64,000 nt of DNA from Trichobilharzia szidati (GCA_944472155.2 OX235279.1:60795564-60859563); one strand, 5' to 3'. Positions 38,701 through 48,901 are shown, counted from the first letter of the stretch. The notes: generated by a model from the sequence alone, not told the origin. Translations and numbers: made by a program.

Positions 38701-41700
38701 TGTGTGCTACATGGAGTGTGGCGACTTGAACTGCTGCACATCGGTGAAAAGTTATATGTCGAAAACTGACAGACATCCTATGTCAGTAAAAATAGGATTG
38801 GTGAGATGTTTAAGTAACAGAGCACAAAAACTAAGTAGTACCAAGGGAAATCTAGGACAGAAAGTGAGGCATATGTGAGAAGCTTTGAAACTTAATAATT
38901 AGCCTGATACATTAGGCAGAAAGTATGTAGGGAAATTTAAAAATAAAATAGATAATAGTGGTAGTGATAGTGATAAAGATAATAATGATAATATTATTAA
39001 TGACGACATGCATGTCAAACATACACAGGGTAATGACAACACCAACAATGAGGGATCTAAATCGTCAGTAGTACTTCCATACAAAGAAGGAACCTCGGAA
39101 ACCTTACGCAGAATTCTTAACAAGACAGGAATAAAAGTGGCATTCAAACCCATAAACTCAATTAGAAACAAGCTTTGACGGTTAAAGGATCCTGTGGAAC
39201 CTTTAAAACAAAACAATTTAGTTTATCTAATACCCTGCAATGATTATCAGGTCAGAAATATAGGTCAAAGTAGTAGAACAGGTGCAGTCAGACTAGCGGA
39301 GCATAAAAACCTAGCAAAATCTAGACTAGTTGACCCGAATAAGATAAGAAATCTAGAGAATAGTTCAGTTATAGCACTACATGCAATTGCACACAACCAT
39401 ACAATAGGATGGGATAAGATGACAGTTTTAAAATCTAATATAACGGGATGGAGGGAGAGATTGATAACGGAAGCTTTGTTTATCGAATCAACTGCAAACA
39501 CGTGTAATAATAATAATTATTATTATTCACTTTAGGAATGATTCAACACTTGTTCCAGATATCTGGAAAATTCTAATACCCCTACGACAAATAGGAGAGA
39601 AAAAAATTAAAACCCAAGTTTCGAAGTCGTGATTATAATTGATATGATTATGAACAATAAATTTTCTTCGAAACGTCATCCATTAGATAATACCGTTTCA
39701 CTGTGTGTCCGATATATCATTCAAGCAAACTAATGTGGAACACCCTAGTTGTTTTCTGATTATTTTTAAAGGCAATGAATTTAAGCTTATGTACGGAAAT
39801 TTTGGGTATTCCGTTAGAGATTTAAACCGAAATGCATCGAATTTATTTTGTGAAGTTAGAATTATTAGTATCCGTAAAATGAATGCAGCTTTAGCGTTAG
39901 TGCAGAAGGCTATAGTTTGCGAAAAGAGGTGAAGAATACTTATTGCCATTCTCCAGCCCCTCAAAAGAAGCTAAAACATAACGCTTTGTAGCTCAAGGTA
40001 CATTATAAAACAACATACTAATTATGTTAAGAGTGTTCTTAAGTGGCTTTTATACGAGACAGTGTACGTTTTGAAGCAAAAAATAATAAATTCCTTTTTA
40101 AATTTCGGTCACACCCTAACGGACCTCAATTTCACTTTATTAAGTGCATCTTTCCCATAACTTTTTCCTTACTTAAGAAAACATCTGTTGATAAAGAACT
40201 GATGGGCATTGAGTCTTTTGGAAGGACCAGAAGTGAATTATTGCAGTCTCAGTAACTACCTTTCATGTCTAACAACCATGAGCTCCCAGTACAATTACAC
40301 TTCGAAAGCCGGCAATACACTAAGACCCATAGTCATTTATTTCAGGTGCTCCGACCTTTTGATTTTTTTAATGATAAAACACATTCCAAATAGCAGAGAA
40401 ACATGGTAGACTACTTCTGTCAGAATTCAGACACGCAGTTTGAATTGTATTGCATAACCAAGTATTTTTAAAGTGAGGTGAAATAAAGGTAATTACTGTC
40501 GAAGAGAAATACAAATTACCGGCCTTACTGTTTTAACCAAAATATGAGTAGTATAAAACAAGATTACTCTGTAAGACAGCATAAAGTGCTGACTACACTT
40601 TCAACAACCAGTAATGTTTATCAGTAAGATTAAGTTGTTCCAGACGCCAGACGGCCTAGTTCATCAGCGATGTATTTGGTCAGACATAGTTCTGACAGCC
40701 AAATCACTCTAAATGACTACCTGGGGTTCAGACCACCACGTTCTGGATAGCAAGCAATGCTGACTGACATACGTGGTTCCATATTAGTTAGTTAGTTAGT
40801 AGTTCCATATTAGTTAACAAACTAATATGGAATTACTTACTACCACAGTGCCCAAGTTTTACACATATATTGACATACGTGGTTTTTAAATACTCATATG
40901 AACTGCGAGGATACACAGTCTTTAAGTTTCACTTGGTTTTTTCATGTTGCTTATGATGTCAAAACATGTCACATTCTGATTTGATAAATTCGGTTTCCGA
41001 AGGAAACCATAATAATAATAAATTTTTACTTCAAACTGTAATTTGCAAATGACGAATTCAACTGAAAGACTAGCTCTGTTAATCATGCCATCAGAGTTCT
41101 ACAGATTTGTATTACTTATCAGTATATGTGTGATATCTATCTGATTATACGGATAAGTAATCATCTACAAATGGCAGTTGTATCCCTAAAATCTGAAAGT
41201 AAAGAAACCATGCACAATAGGAGTGAGACTATTAGTGATGGCAATTTCGATCATACTTCCTGCTACAATCTGGAAGTGAATTTCGGATTTTGCTACTCTC
41301 CTTAACAAAAGAAAAGAATCTCACCTGCATATTCGTATTGGGGTAAATTTCCGCTGAAAGTGTTCGAAGAGCTGATAAAGTGCTTGTATACAAAAAGGAA
41401 TTCATATTTGAGTAGCTCATAATGTTGTTGTCCATGTTTCCCGCATTTAATCCGTTTGTATTGGGAACAGGCACTGGTAAAATAATTATCGGAAATAACA
41501 CTGGTGCACACGTGGTCAGGGGAACAGAATTGCAGGAGGTAGTTAAACCAGCAACTTGTGCACATTTTGTAGGTGGTACACTTGCAGCCACTTTGGTTTT
41601 CGTAAAGGAACCAGGTAATGAAGTGTTAGGGTGCCCACTTCTTCTACAGTGTTGAAGTAGGTGCTTCTTATTGGAATAAGATCTAAAACAAACTGAACAA

Positions 41701-42251
41701 GAATACGTCGCTCCACACAATTTTTGATGATAAGCATGGTAAGAAGGTGTTGGGAAAAAATGTTTGCACTTTTCGCATTGGTAACTTTTCTGCATATGTA
41801 CATGTTGATAGTGCTATGAAAAGCATGAATTAGAAAAATCCAATATACCTGCTTCAATCTCCAATAAGTACTGAATCCACCACCTAAACTAATGTTATGT
41901 TTACATGTAGCCACTGGACAGTGATAGATGTGGCTAACAGTATACCTTTGTTTGGAATAGAATGCGATATCTTTCGCATTCTAAGATGAACAGAGTCGAC
42001 AATGAGTAAACTGTGGTTACCTTCATGATTTTATGAGTTTTGATTTGATGAGCTCGCAAATTTGCTTTTGTTTTCACTCTGATGCCACATAGTTCGCACA
42101 CGTAGGTTGGTAATGGTAATTCAGTTAGTTCTGATTCTGAAACGACTACATGTAGAACATCTGATTCTGAAACGGAGAAACTGTTCACCCTGTGAACGCA
42201 ACTATCATCGGATTCAGAAGGTAAAGGACGATAAATTTCACAGGCTCCCAT
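26355..42251 (-). CDS. ATMIN/ASCIZ-like zinc-finger transcription factor (five exons)
   Basis: Five minus-strand exons (42021-42251, 41325-41789, 30746-31051, 28715-29152, 26355-26749) encode about 610 residues. The N-terminal part has C2H2 fingers: YVCELCGIRVKTKANLRAHQ, YQCEKC with H and C ligands, and YSCSVCFRSYSNKKHLLQHC. The C-terminal half is disordered and carries repeated LC8-type motifs: STQTDE, SVQTVS, SIQTDF, ACQTLH, QTQTID and ETQTNL. This pairing is the hallmark of ASCIZ/ATMIN, a nuclear factor that activates the dynein light chain LC8 gene and is held in check by LC8 bound to its TQT sites. Phases agree at exons 1-2, 2-3 and 4-5; exon 3 to 4 does not join with the donor chosen, so a small exon may be missing. 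Intron 2 (about 10.3 kb) is filled by nested retroelements. Confidence 0.75.
27375..28320 (-). mobile_element. CR1/RTE-like non-LTR element, 3' fragment
   Basis: Inside the last ASCIZ-like intron. The minus strand (27669-28316) encodes the RT C-terminal domain: VIEHVDHFTYLGSCISTKG, then LRRRD.RLS, YCSAVRSALVYGSETWPI, and the arginine-rich tail LRWLGHVLRMPNHRLPRRAL. Below 27660 is a non-coding 3' part (GTCAATGGCTCAGATG block) shared with copies at 33.4 and 38.5 kb. Nearly identical to 32.8-33.7 kb. Confidence 0.85.
28330..28540 (-). mobile_element. tRNA-headed SINE with hammerhead relic
   Basis: Same family as 11566-11757: ttagggaaccatt, ggagtatggagcagctgtttc and a B-box-like ggattcgatcac are shared. 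On the minus strand the core reads ctgaata, stem II gccccatgttggga, then tgaaac, so the ctgatga box is mutated. It abuts the non-LTR fragment above. Confidence 0.65.
28715..29152 (-). CDS. ASCIZ-like exon 4: further LC8-type motifs
   Basis: Acceptor cttttt.gtttag, donor tcaa|gtgagt. It encodes SVQTVSY, NASIQTDFVEK (near 28923-28943) and STACQTLHHLL in an otherwise polar sequence with a TPPPPVS stretch. It ends one base into an Ile codon that exon 5 completes exactly. Confidence 0.75.
30250..30580 (+). mobile_element. Non-LTR endonuclease fragment
   Basis: Encodes LQVSGDCVV...FAGVRI, LLDWTTVDSYIHVVQLN and, in another frame, TYGPTDCISPEAKDESY, which match the endonuclease start of the element at 34.5 kb. 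A decayed 5' fragment in an ASCIZ-like intron. Confidence 0.6.
30746..31051 (-). CDS. ASCIZ-like exon 3: TQT motif exon
   Basis: Acceptor tttctaatttcag|GTC, phase 0 with exon 2. It carries SSEASTQTDEAYTS, a textbook LC8-binding sequence (codons near 30911-30931), and NTCTDEDD. The chosen donor (gaa|gttaag) leaves phase 0, whereas exon 4 needs one carried base, so this boundary is uncertain; the frame stays open to a stop at 30689. Confidence 0.65.
31350..32285 (-). repeat. Left inverted arm: PLE linker and GIY-YIG endonuclease
   Basis: The minus strand encodes the PLE linker LVKCLSKRAQKLSSTKGNLG, an Asp/Asn-rich spacer, and the endonuclease region NNLVYLIPCNDYQVRNIGQS followed by RTGAVRLAEHK. 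NIG stands where YIG is usual. It ends with aataataataattattattatt at 31546-31570. Confidence 0.85.
32290..32711 (+). mobile_element. PLE body, RT N-terminal part
   Basis: Encodes SEREALKHLKNNKDIVITKS followed by DKGNATVI, then RMYGVAKVHKSGYPIRSRVD and RNSPTYELS, the N-terminal PLE RT region. It is cut at 32711 by the CR1-like insertion and resumes at 33707. Confidence 0.85.
32712..33695 (+). mobile_element. CR1/RTE-like 3' fragment inserted in the PLE, 11-bp target duplication
   Basis: Starts DADKIQSLLNTLSSNFRMFG, then FAPVKCKMLLQD, PSLVIGSEVIEHVDHFTYL and the same RT C-terminal domain as the copy at 27.4-28.3 kb (33070-33435), followed by the shared non-coding 3' part. gaattgtctga stands at 32701-32711 and again at 33696-33706. 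Stops at 32812-32814 and 33001-33003 break the frame. Confidence 0.88.
33707..34360 (+). mobile_element. PLE body, RT catalytic part
   Basis: Resumes the PLE after the insertion: SFDIV.PLYTRIPINTAI (motif A), then GVAMGLPISPVAVDLFMDRL (motif B), VWRRYVDDTFTVLRTQD (motif C, intact YVDD) and LLMLDCRVKRKED. A stop in VFKF* near 33993 and the end at NRYLDFR* (34355) mark decay. The linker and endonuclease that should follow are at 38.8-39.7 kb. Confidence 0.85.
34490..36765 (+). mobile_element. APE-type non-LTR retrotransposon with endonuclease and partial RT
   Basis: The endonuclease region reads LRVSGDPSASSQGLAGVG and LLDWIPVDSCICAVRLNGSV, then VVLAGDFNAQVG, and in another frame DHIAIGYRWRG and CVDSDHALVRARL (the catalytic SDH). 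The RT follows (35699-36751): KAAGPDGMTPEVFNYGG, YKKGDKSSCDNHREISLTNM, ENQAGFRSGRGCIDHIFTLR, FLNLKVAFDSVDRE. After LSPFLFNFIIDVLIDL the match ends before the YADD motif, so the 3' part is lost. It is a longer relative of the 3' fragments at 27.4 and 32.7 kb (inferred). Confidence 0.85.
36850..37893 (-). mobile_element. Penelope-like element, left half of a palindrome
   Basis: On the minus strand: WGPILADFFLSNLENGPLNN, FYCRYMDDTFILCDNGSD (motif C with YMDD), SAFLDVLLTRKPDSSIKR, the linker VKDELSMVYDTLIENGYPDK-type region, SNCIYQFN (GIY-YIG start) and HLVQTGHKASVEESFSIIYR. Only small breaks are seen. The element runs from the centre near 37893 toward lower coordinates. Confidence 0.85.
37894..38428 (+). 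mobile_element. Penelope-like element, right half of a palindrome
   Basis: The same RT segment on the plus strand: [20 protein letters not shown], then YCRYMDDTFILCDNG and the linker to DYPLSVN, where homology stops at about 38428. Residues match the left arm almost exactly. It keeps the intact motif B (GVAMGSPLGP), which is scrambled in the left half at the centre. Confidence 0.85.
38530..38770 (+). repeat. Non-LTR element 3' non-coding fragment
   Basis: A diverged copy of the 3' part seen at 33.44-33.69 kb (gatatggctcaagatcattctcaatggc.cagatg, ctgctgcac.tcggt). It separates the PLE palindrome from the right arm of the composite PLE. Confidence 0.65.
38795..39730 (+). repeat. Right inverted arm: PLE linker and GIY-YIG endonuclease
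   Basis: Reverse complement of 31350-32285. An in-frame TGA at 39176-39178 before the endonuclease is present in both arms, so the two share the same defect. Arm homology stops near ctgtgtgtccgatatatca, at about 39725. Confidence 0.85.
39731..41324. other. ASCIZ-like intron 2 remainder
   Basis: No gene seen. A short inverted repeat built on ttccatattagtta lies at 40780-40840 (gttagttagttagt, then taacaaactaatatggaa). Confidence 0.5.
41325..41789 (-). CDS. ASCIZ-like exon 2: two more zinc fingers
   Basis: Acceptor catatgcag, donor atgcag|gtgaga, 155 codons in phase 0. It encodes KSYQCEKCKHFFPTPSYHAY with an H-x3-C end, then YSCSVC with H-x5-H, followed by a low-complexity hydrophobic and proline-rich linker. 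The second finger ends in Cys in place of His and the third has a wide His spacing, as seen in atypical fingers. Confidence 0.82.
42021..42251 (-). CDS. ASCIZ-like exon 1: start and first C2H2 finger
   Basis: ATG at 42249-42251 with an in-frame TAG two codons upstream, which supports this start unless an upstream exon splices in at ctgttag. After an acidic Ser-rich leader (VSESDVLHVVVSESELTEL) it encodes the C2H2 finger with C-x2-C-x12-H-x4-H spacing. The donor is ATGAAG|gtaacc, phase 0. Confidence 0.8.
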
Positions 42252-43250
42252 GACCTAACAGTGAGAAGAAGCTGTTACAATTCAACAGTAATACTGATAT
42301 GAAATGACCACACTTATACTCTAATACCAGTAATATAAAAAACACTATGCTTACTCCACTCAACTAACAGATGACAATGAAATCTTGTATATCTAAACGT
42401 CCATGTTAACAAAATACTTACAATGTATATACCTTTAGCATTTGTTTAAATAAGCAACCGTTAGTTTTGACATAATTACTCAACAGAGAAAACTGATGTT
42501 ATTACAACTTTCAAAGTCATGTTTCGCATGTTCACTACTCACTACTCTGGATTTTAACTTACTGTATTGTGTTACATACTGCTGAAGCCTAACTTGAGTT
42601 CGTCCCGATGCTTTCCCCACATCAATCATCAATATCTTAATAATCTTTAATTAATGCGCAGTTTTCTTAAATTCCATTTGACATGCAACTAAGTGTTATA
42701 TTTTTAGGATTGTGACTTTCGCATCTCCTTCGGACTGTAATTTCACTGATCTTAATAAATCGATATTTTTAGAACATAAAAACCGTTACTAAAGAGAACT
42801 CTAGAATATCGTGCACATATATGACTACAGAGCCGGATAAGAAATCCATCAAAAAGAATTTTCCCTGCTGGAGATTTTCCATTTTTCTATATGTCTCAGA
42901 TATATACCCAAATTTTAATGCAAGTCCGGTGACTCTACACTCTAGCATTCCAAAACGGTGTTTATTTCGAATTGCGCACTTCCACTTCTTACGAATCTGA
43001 TTGGTCGCTACAGGTAGTTTCGTTTCGGGCTGCTCATGTGTGGAGTTGCCGTAAATCCCCTTGATTTGTAATGTTTACTAGTATCATGTGCTAAATAACG
43101 AAAAATGCGTACGTCACATATACTTCCTGAAACTACTGTTCCATACCACAGGAACTATTTGCCTTAACAAAAAAACATAACCCTAGTATTCCGAACTTAT
43201 TGTCCAGCCCGCGGAATATTTCCAATATCCAATGCTCCTCTAAATGAACA
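42252..43250. other. 5' flank of the ASCIZ-like gene
   Basis: About 1 kb between the ATG and the Gypsy remnant, with no gene. It is the expected place for the promoter of the minus-strand gene, but I can identify no core element with confidence. Confidence 0.45.
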
Positions 43251-46200
43251 TGCATATGCCATGTGACTTCTTGTTGCTTCAGATTAGTTCTACCCTCCTG
43301 AATGCCACAGTGCTGCTAGATACGATGAGATATGAGCTCATGCGACGGAATGAGCTAGACTGCTTCGAACCAACGGACATCTTCAAAGTTAGAGTTCACC
43401 TTTTCAAAACCTAGGCTGCTACATCACCCTATCACTTTAGACAGGCTTCCCTTAGCTGCTTGTTTCCTATAACCCTTCTTCAGAAAGAGGCAGGTGACCA
43501 TTTATGTGACAATTACTAGAAGAAGGATAATTATTCGGTACCTTTTGGGTTTATGTGAAATGTTTCAACTGAATAAAATATGCGGCTATACTGTCCGTGT
43601 TATTATTCCCATTGTTAATCTTTGCCTTTTGCAACCACACTGTTTCACCTGTATTTAACGGTGTCCTCTAATTCTTTCTATCTTTGTACTCTTTCTATCT
43701 GTGTTGTACTGTCTGAAATACTTTGTGTGCAAAAGTATGGTGCCTGACACTGTCAATACCATTTTCAAAATCGTCGGGGAGTCATCCTAAAATAGAATGA
43801 CTAGCGTATCACTAGTAGGGTATTACTCACGACAAATGCAGAGAAGTTGTGGCGTTTTTTATCTGTATGATAACGGGCGATGTGGTAACAAACTTGCTGT
43901 GTGTCTGCAAACGTTTACAGAAGCGCCTTAATAGCTGAAATCATACTTTCCATCAATCTGCGCTCTTCAGCATGACCTAATGTGGCTCTATGTTTTCAAA
44001 TCCGGAATAAGTGGCATATTTCTCCAGTCAAGACTGTGAATTTCTTCCCTTGGTTAGAATGCAATTGTTCGGGAAATTCAGCAGTCAATATGACTTTGGC
44101 TACAACAGAAACATCAGTTCGCTCGAGTATCCAAGGAATGTACCAGACTAAGGTGCATTTGTTCGCAAGCCTCCTCTGTTATAACTGTCCCAAAATGTCC
44201 ACACTAGCTATCTGATTCAGGTATCGGCTTTCATATAGGTAATCGATGCTATAAGTTCTCTCATTGGTTTCGTTATCGTAACTCATGTCATACTAAGACG
44301 GACAAAGTCTCGAACGTCCTGTGATCGCCAAGGCCACCGATATCTTTGGGCGATTGCCCGCAGAATTTTTTCACTCCTGCCTGCCCCAAGTCACAATACT
44401 CATCTTTTTAAAACAGCTGTAACGAAAGACTGAATGACTGCAACTCTCCCCAAGTAATTAGCACCTGAGTGAACACAAAATACCATCCGCAATCGCCAGA
44501 TAGTCCCACAAGGCTCAAAAGCGACTCACCTATCAACCCCTCTTTCTTAAAGCAGCTCTGGTTAGTGTTCTATTATGGCTGTGCAGTGCTCCATATAAAC
44601 AGTTTCGTTTCAGTGTCCGTTGCTCAGACGTTTACCCACTGCTCAACCCTGCCAGTTATACAGCGTAGATATCAAATTCCTCCCACAAAGGGCAATTTCC
44701 ATATGGTCTGAATGGCCATCTAGATAATGCACCAATAATTAAATCGCGTCTGTCATGGCAATGCACGCCACCTAGCCATGTGTTCTTTAGGGTCTTAAGA
44801 ATTCCACAACCAATGCAGTACCCTATGAGCTGCTTTGGGCATGGATTTACCAATGATATAGGGTCTCTACTGATGGCCAGCATCTTCCTGTAGATACAAC
44901 TCTTTTATTTTCAATTAAAAGTATGGCTGCTGTATTATATACTAAGTATTTTGCTATTGCTACCAACTTCAGATAATACAGTGCCAGTTGATGCTTGGCT
45001 GGTATCAGTATCTAAGATGGACTTATCGGCCGCTGGAAATGTATCTGGGAAGGTTAAAATAGATGCTTGCCACAGTGAATTCTCCAACAGACTGAAAGCA
45101 CGATCACAATCCCCTATGCACTCTAAGGGAATGATTTTCCCCGTTCACCTTGTTAACGGGCTTGCTGCTTCAGAATAACTGCTCGCGAAACGACGACAAT
45201 TTGAGGCCAGTCCACGAAATCTATGTACCTCATTCTCATTCCTTCATATGGACCACTCTCTAATGGCTAATAATTTTCCTAAATCGCTTGGCATTCCTTT
45301 CGCTCCCGCTATATGTTCATTCCTTAGGCCAAAAAGCACTATATCGCTTTCATGCAAACCTTCAGGTATAAGAAAAGCGGTCTTAGAGTAAATACGAAAA
45401 CGCACTTCAACCCATTACTAACCTGAAGAAAATTCCAGTGTTGAAAATCAAACGGGCCACGTCAAGGCTTCCAACATTTAGTTGATTCGCTGCAAGGAGT
45501 GGGCGTCTTTCCATGTCAATGCATCTAATGTCATCCATTCCACATGAAAACGGAGTGATCTGCCTTCTTTTCCAACAGACCTAGAAAATATAACGAAGCA
45601 TGTTTTGCAAAGATTCAATATATGTAAGGGTCCTAGTGCTACTGGCTGTTTGGGCACGTAACAGATGGCTAACGTGATTTCAGACAATATAACCAGCAAC
45701 AAGAAACGAGGTGAAGAGAACCAATTTGCCTTAAATATTAGATAATGAGAAGGATATCAGAAATTGGCAACTGCTTCAACACTACGGAGTGCCCCAAACA
45801 CATATGAACCGAAGGTGAAAGTGCGGAAACGGTGGAAGATGCTGGCCAGTTGTGTAGCCAGTTTCTACAAGAGAGAATCACTACAGTATGTCGGACATCA
45901 AAAATCACTTTTGAGTCTCAAGACTTCAGCATGGATTGTGGGAATTTGCAAAAATGCCAAAGTATTCAAATAGCCAAGCGCCTTAGAATAGTGCCTCTTA
46001 GTATGCTTATTTAAATCTCTGTAATCTCCACATGGTTGCATCTCTGTTGGTACCACATGAAGTGGTGATGAGCATGGGCTGTTTGATGGTCGTATTATTC
46101 CTAGATCCAACAATCTGTCGAAATCTTCCTTTGCGATTTGCAGTTTTACTGGATCTAAACGACGTGGTTTCGCTGCGACAGGTTGACCTTTGGTAAAAAT

Positions 46201-47700
46201 TTGGTGCGTTACGTTGTTTCTGAGAGAGGCTGTGGAGTAATCACTCTATGTGAGTTCAGGGAATTTGTTGTAGCAAAATTTCGTACTTGCATAACTGATC
46301 TGATGAAGCTACAATCAAGCGGATACTGTCGACATCGGTGAAGATGCCCGAAACCGATAGTTTGCGATTGCTATTTATCAATCTATGGTGACTGGAGTCG
46401 ACTGGCAATTAGGAGTGCTGAAGAAAATCCATCTTAGTTATAAGAAAGGTTATATCGGCAGTTGCAAGCTCCGGCTCAAATGGTATACTAGCTTCTGCAC
46501 CGGTATCTGTTAGGAGTTGTGCTCCCTTTATTTTTTCTGTCACCCTGAAGAGACGACTGTGAAACAGGTGTTGGCCAGCGACCGCAATTGTCACCGACAG
46601 CCAGCCTTTTCGTTTCCCGACACCATAGGCAGGTAGAAAGCACATGGTTGTGTGCACCATTAAGCCTGTATACCAAATTTTCGATGATAACAGCATATAG
46701 TCCGTTGTTAGCTATATTTACATACCTTGAGAGAGCGACTATGCTGCATTCTGTATGATGTAATAGGTTGCCTATTAAACCTCATCGTCATTAGTTGCCC
46801 GGTCAGAACGTCCACTTTACGTTCTAGTGCTTCTATGCCTTCGTTTGATGATTTGTCGAATACAGATGTTACTTGTGGAGACATACCTTCATACATTCTT
46901 GGGAATTACCAGCCGTCACAAGCCCACCCCCACTCTTTTATTTTGAGTTTATTGAAGTGAATGAAATCCAAATTCACAAGAAAGTAGAGTGTTTACGGAT
47001 GAAAGAATATGTGTTGGAATTATGTAATCTGCATTATAGTTACTTGCAAAACATTCCCAAATATAAATCATATTGGTATAAGCTATTTCTGAAATGTTTG
47101 AAAGCCAACTTATTTCTCACTTTATGTACGTACATATATAAACTTTGAAATACGTTTCAGACAATGGATGAATCCACTATGAAATAAATATTGTGTCAGA
47201 AACTGCGATTCCGAAGGACTAAGAGGTGTCATGAGAGAGAGACAGATAAATAAAATCTAAAAGAAGGCTTCCGATTTGTTGAATCACAATTTGTCAGGAT
47301 TACAGCCCATCGTCACAAGCAGTTTTGCCCCAAATCTATAAAACCTGGCTTTATCGAACAGATACGTGTTGTCACTTTGTATGTTTCATTACCATCCTTG
47401 TAGAATGGCTTGCATTCTGTGATGTCAGCATGTAGGTCTATAAACGACGGCATTCGCCTGGAGAGAGAGCCGAGATCCTCTGTGAATCACTGATTTCGTA
47501 GACCTGTGGCTTTTCAGCGACATCCATCCGTGGGACTTGAGGAATGAGACGAAGAGTTGGTCAGCCTGTTAGGTGGCGCCGTGGCGTCAAGGACTGTTGT
47601 GTTAACTTTTGTTGCTGTATGTTGACTCTCTAGATCAGGTTCGGAAGACAATTTGAACCTGTCTGAAGACGTAGATGGATAGAAATCAATGACAAACATG
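43250..47700 (-). mobile_element. Gypsy/Ty3 LTR retrotransposon remnant (gag-pol)
   Basis: Minus-strand pieces keep Gypsy order: a gag-like segment (46708-46896, FDKSSNEGIEALERKVDVLT), a cysteine/proline segment near 46620, protease QLLTDTGAE (46490-46530), RT start LGIIRPSNSPCSSPLHVVP and GDYRDLN (45990-46110), RNase H ILDTDTSQASTGTVLSE (about 44960-45020), LSRWPFR (44700-44735), the integrase zinc region ILRAIAQRYRWPWRSQDVRD (44290-44370) and the integrase core VDILGQL with LHSNQGKKF (44030-44215). Frames change many times and the RT YxDD block is not found, so it is dead. Similar to the Boudicca type of schistosomes (inferred). LTRs were not located; the limits are approximate. Confidence 0.75.
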
Positions 47701-48381
47701 CTGCAATTTCTTCCTTACTCTTCTTTCCGAGTGTGACAGATATACCCACCTGTTTTCGTTCCTTTGGTGCTCAACTACTTCATTGTTCTTATCCTCATGT
47801 TGCTGTTCCTTCTTCGGTTTCGTGCATTCATTCATTTCCATATTGTACCAAGTTTGTGCTCCAAATAAATAGTATCATTAAATGTCGAGTTTTTATTTAT
47901 TTCACAAAGTTTTCAGATTGTGATAGTACTTTAGACGCAACCGGTAACAAACCCCATTGATTACGACGTGCATTACGTAGACCCTGTTTAAAGGTAGATA
48001 CAGTGATCGCCTATTAGTTTCCTACACTCGCAAATAATCTCGCCAGTTGACTGGCGGAAGTTCATCACCATCTGTAAAGCGTGTCCGGAGTAAGTTATTT
48101 GCGTTGGCTGCTGTATGCTTAGGGACTTAGAGTTCCTTTCGGGGACTCCGCTTCATCTTACGAATCGGTGTTAACGTTCTACAGAGCAAAGCTGTCAAGA
48201 AGTGCAAGGAATATTTTGTGGAATGTTTGTTTTCGTCAACTTCTTTCTCAGTTTCTAAATTGTAACTTTCGCAAATATCATCATTACAGTAATCATAAAA
48301 GACACAAAACAAGATTATTTGATTATTGATGTCCATTGATATCGGAACTGCTGAAACTGTTAAGGAAACAAGTAGGTAGCT

Positions 48382-48850
48382 TGTGGAGTGCGTAACAATG
48401 TGATTGTACACTTTTTGGTTATTTGTAGAAATTAGACATATTGTACATAATTTTTGTTTAAAACGTTTCTGGTTGAAATACCCTTGTCTTCCGTGAACGA
48501 TTGGAAAATACACTCTGTTGTGAAGTAACTTCTGCTTTTGTTGTGTAAATCGCATCAGAAGCTTTTTGGTTTATTTTAACTGGTTTAATTAGTTAAAGTA
48601 GTGTATATTTTTGTGCACTTTTGTGACTTTTTGTGTTTTTATATCTCTGTATTTAGGTAAATATATATATACATATATGTGTGTAACTTAAGCAGCTTAT
48701 ACTAGCATGAATCCCACAAATAGTTGTGGACGACCGGACTGCCACTTTCCGGTGGAGGATGGGATGCAGTGTGATAACTGCAACCTATGGTTCCATAAAG
48801 TTTGCACTGGCTTTTGTAATATTAGTGAACTCTAACATAAGTCCCCTACA
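48382..48850 (+). repeat. LTR-like repeat unit, copy 1, with PHD-finger fragment
   Basis: Starts tgtggagtgcgtaacaatg and ends gtcccctaca. The first ~145 and last ~40 bases are nearly identical to 52755-53235; the middle is unrelated and holds a short reading frame with a PHD finger. It is immediately preceded by agct. The TG...CA termini suggest an LTR, but an LTR pair should match throughout, so its nature is open. Confidence 0.6.
48706..48834 (+). pseudogene. PHD-finger ORF fragment of a retroelement
   Basis: ATG at 48706 opens 42 codons reading MNPTNSCGRPDCHFPVEDGM and then QCDNCNLWFHKVCTGF before the repeat's 3' end imposes a stop. The C-x4-C...C-x2-C...WFHxxC pattern is a PHD-type finger like those in the first ORF of some non-LTR retrotransposons. 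Only the finger remains. I do not regard it as a host gene. Confidence 0.55.
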
Positions 48851-48897
48851 AATTAATTAATTTATTTTTTATTTATTTTTTTATTTATTTTGATTCA

Positions 48898-48901
48898 CAG
48901 C
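48898..48901 (+). promoter_or_regulatory. Probable splice acceptor for the MORC2-like mRNA
   Basis: A long T/A-rich tract (48854-48890) is followed by gattcacag, ending at 48900, 158 bases before the MORC2-like ATG. It could be the acceptor of a 5' UTR intron or a spliced-leader trans-splice site, which flatworms use on many mRNAs. Confidence 0.4.

Larger units (their letters stand above)
31350..39730 (+). mobile_element. Composite Penelope-like element with inverted arms and nested insertions
   Basis: A PLE body on the plus strand (32290-32711 and 33707-34360) is preceded by an inverted copy of its own C-terminal part (31350-32285, minus) and followed far downstream by the direct copy (38795-39730). 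Three open frames in the arms (113, 105 and 78 residues) translate identically. The whole block lies in intron 2 of the ASCIZ-like gene and holds three other insertions: a CR1-like fragment, a longer APE-type non-LTR element and a second, palindromic PLE. PLEs are known for partial tandem or inverted copies at their ends, which fits this layout; the span is inferred from arm pairing. Confidence 0.7.

Noticed and set aside
41422..41655. Plus-strand frame of 77 residues
   Set aside because: Antisense of the ASCIZ-like exon 2.
44951..45178. Plus-strand gene of 75 residues
   Set aside because: The opposite strand encodes a Gypsy RNase H block (ILDTDTSQ); this frame is its shadow.
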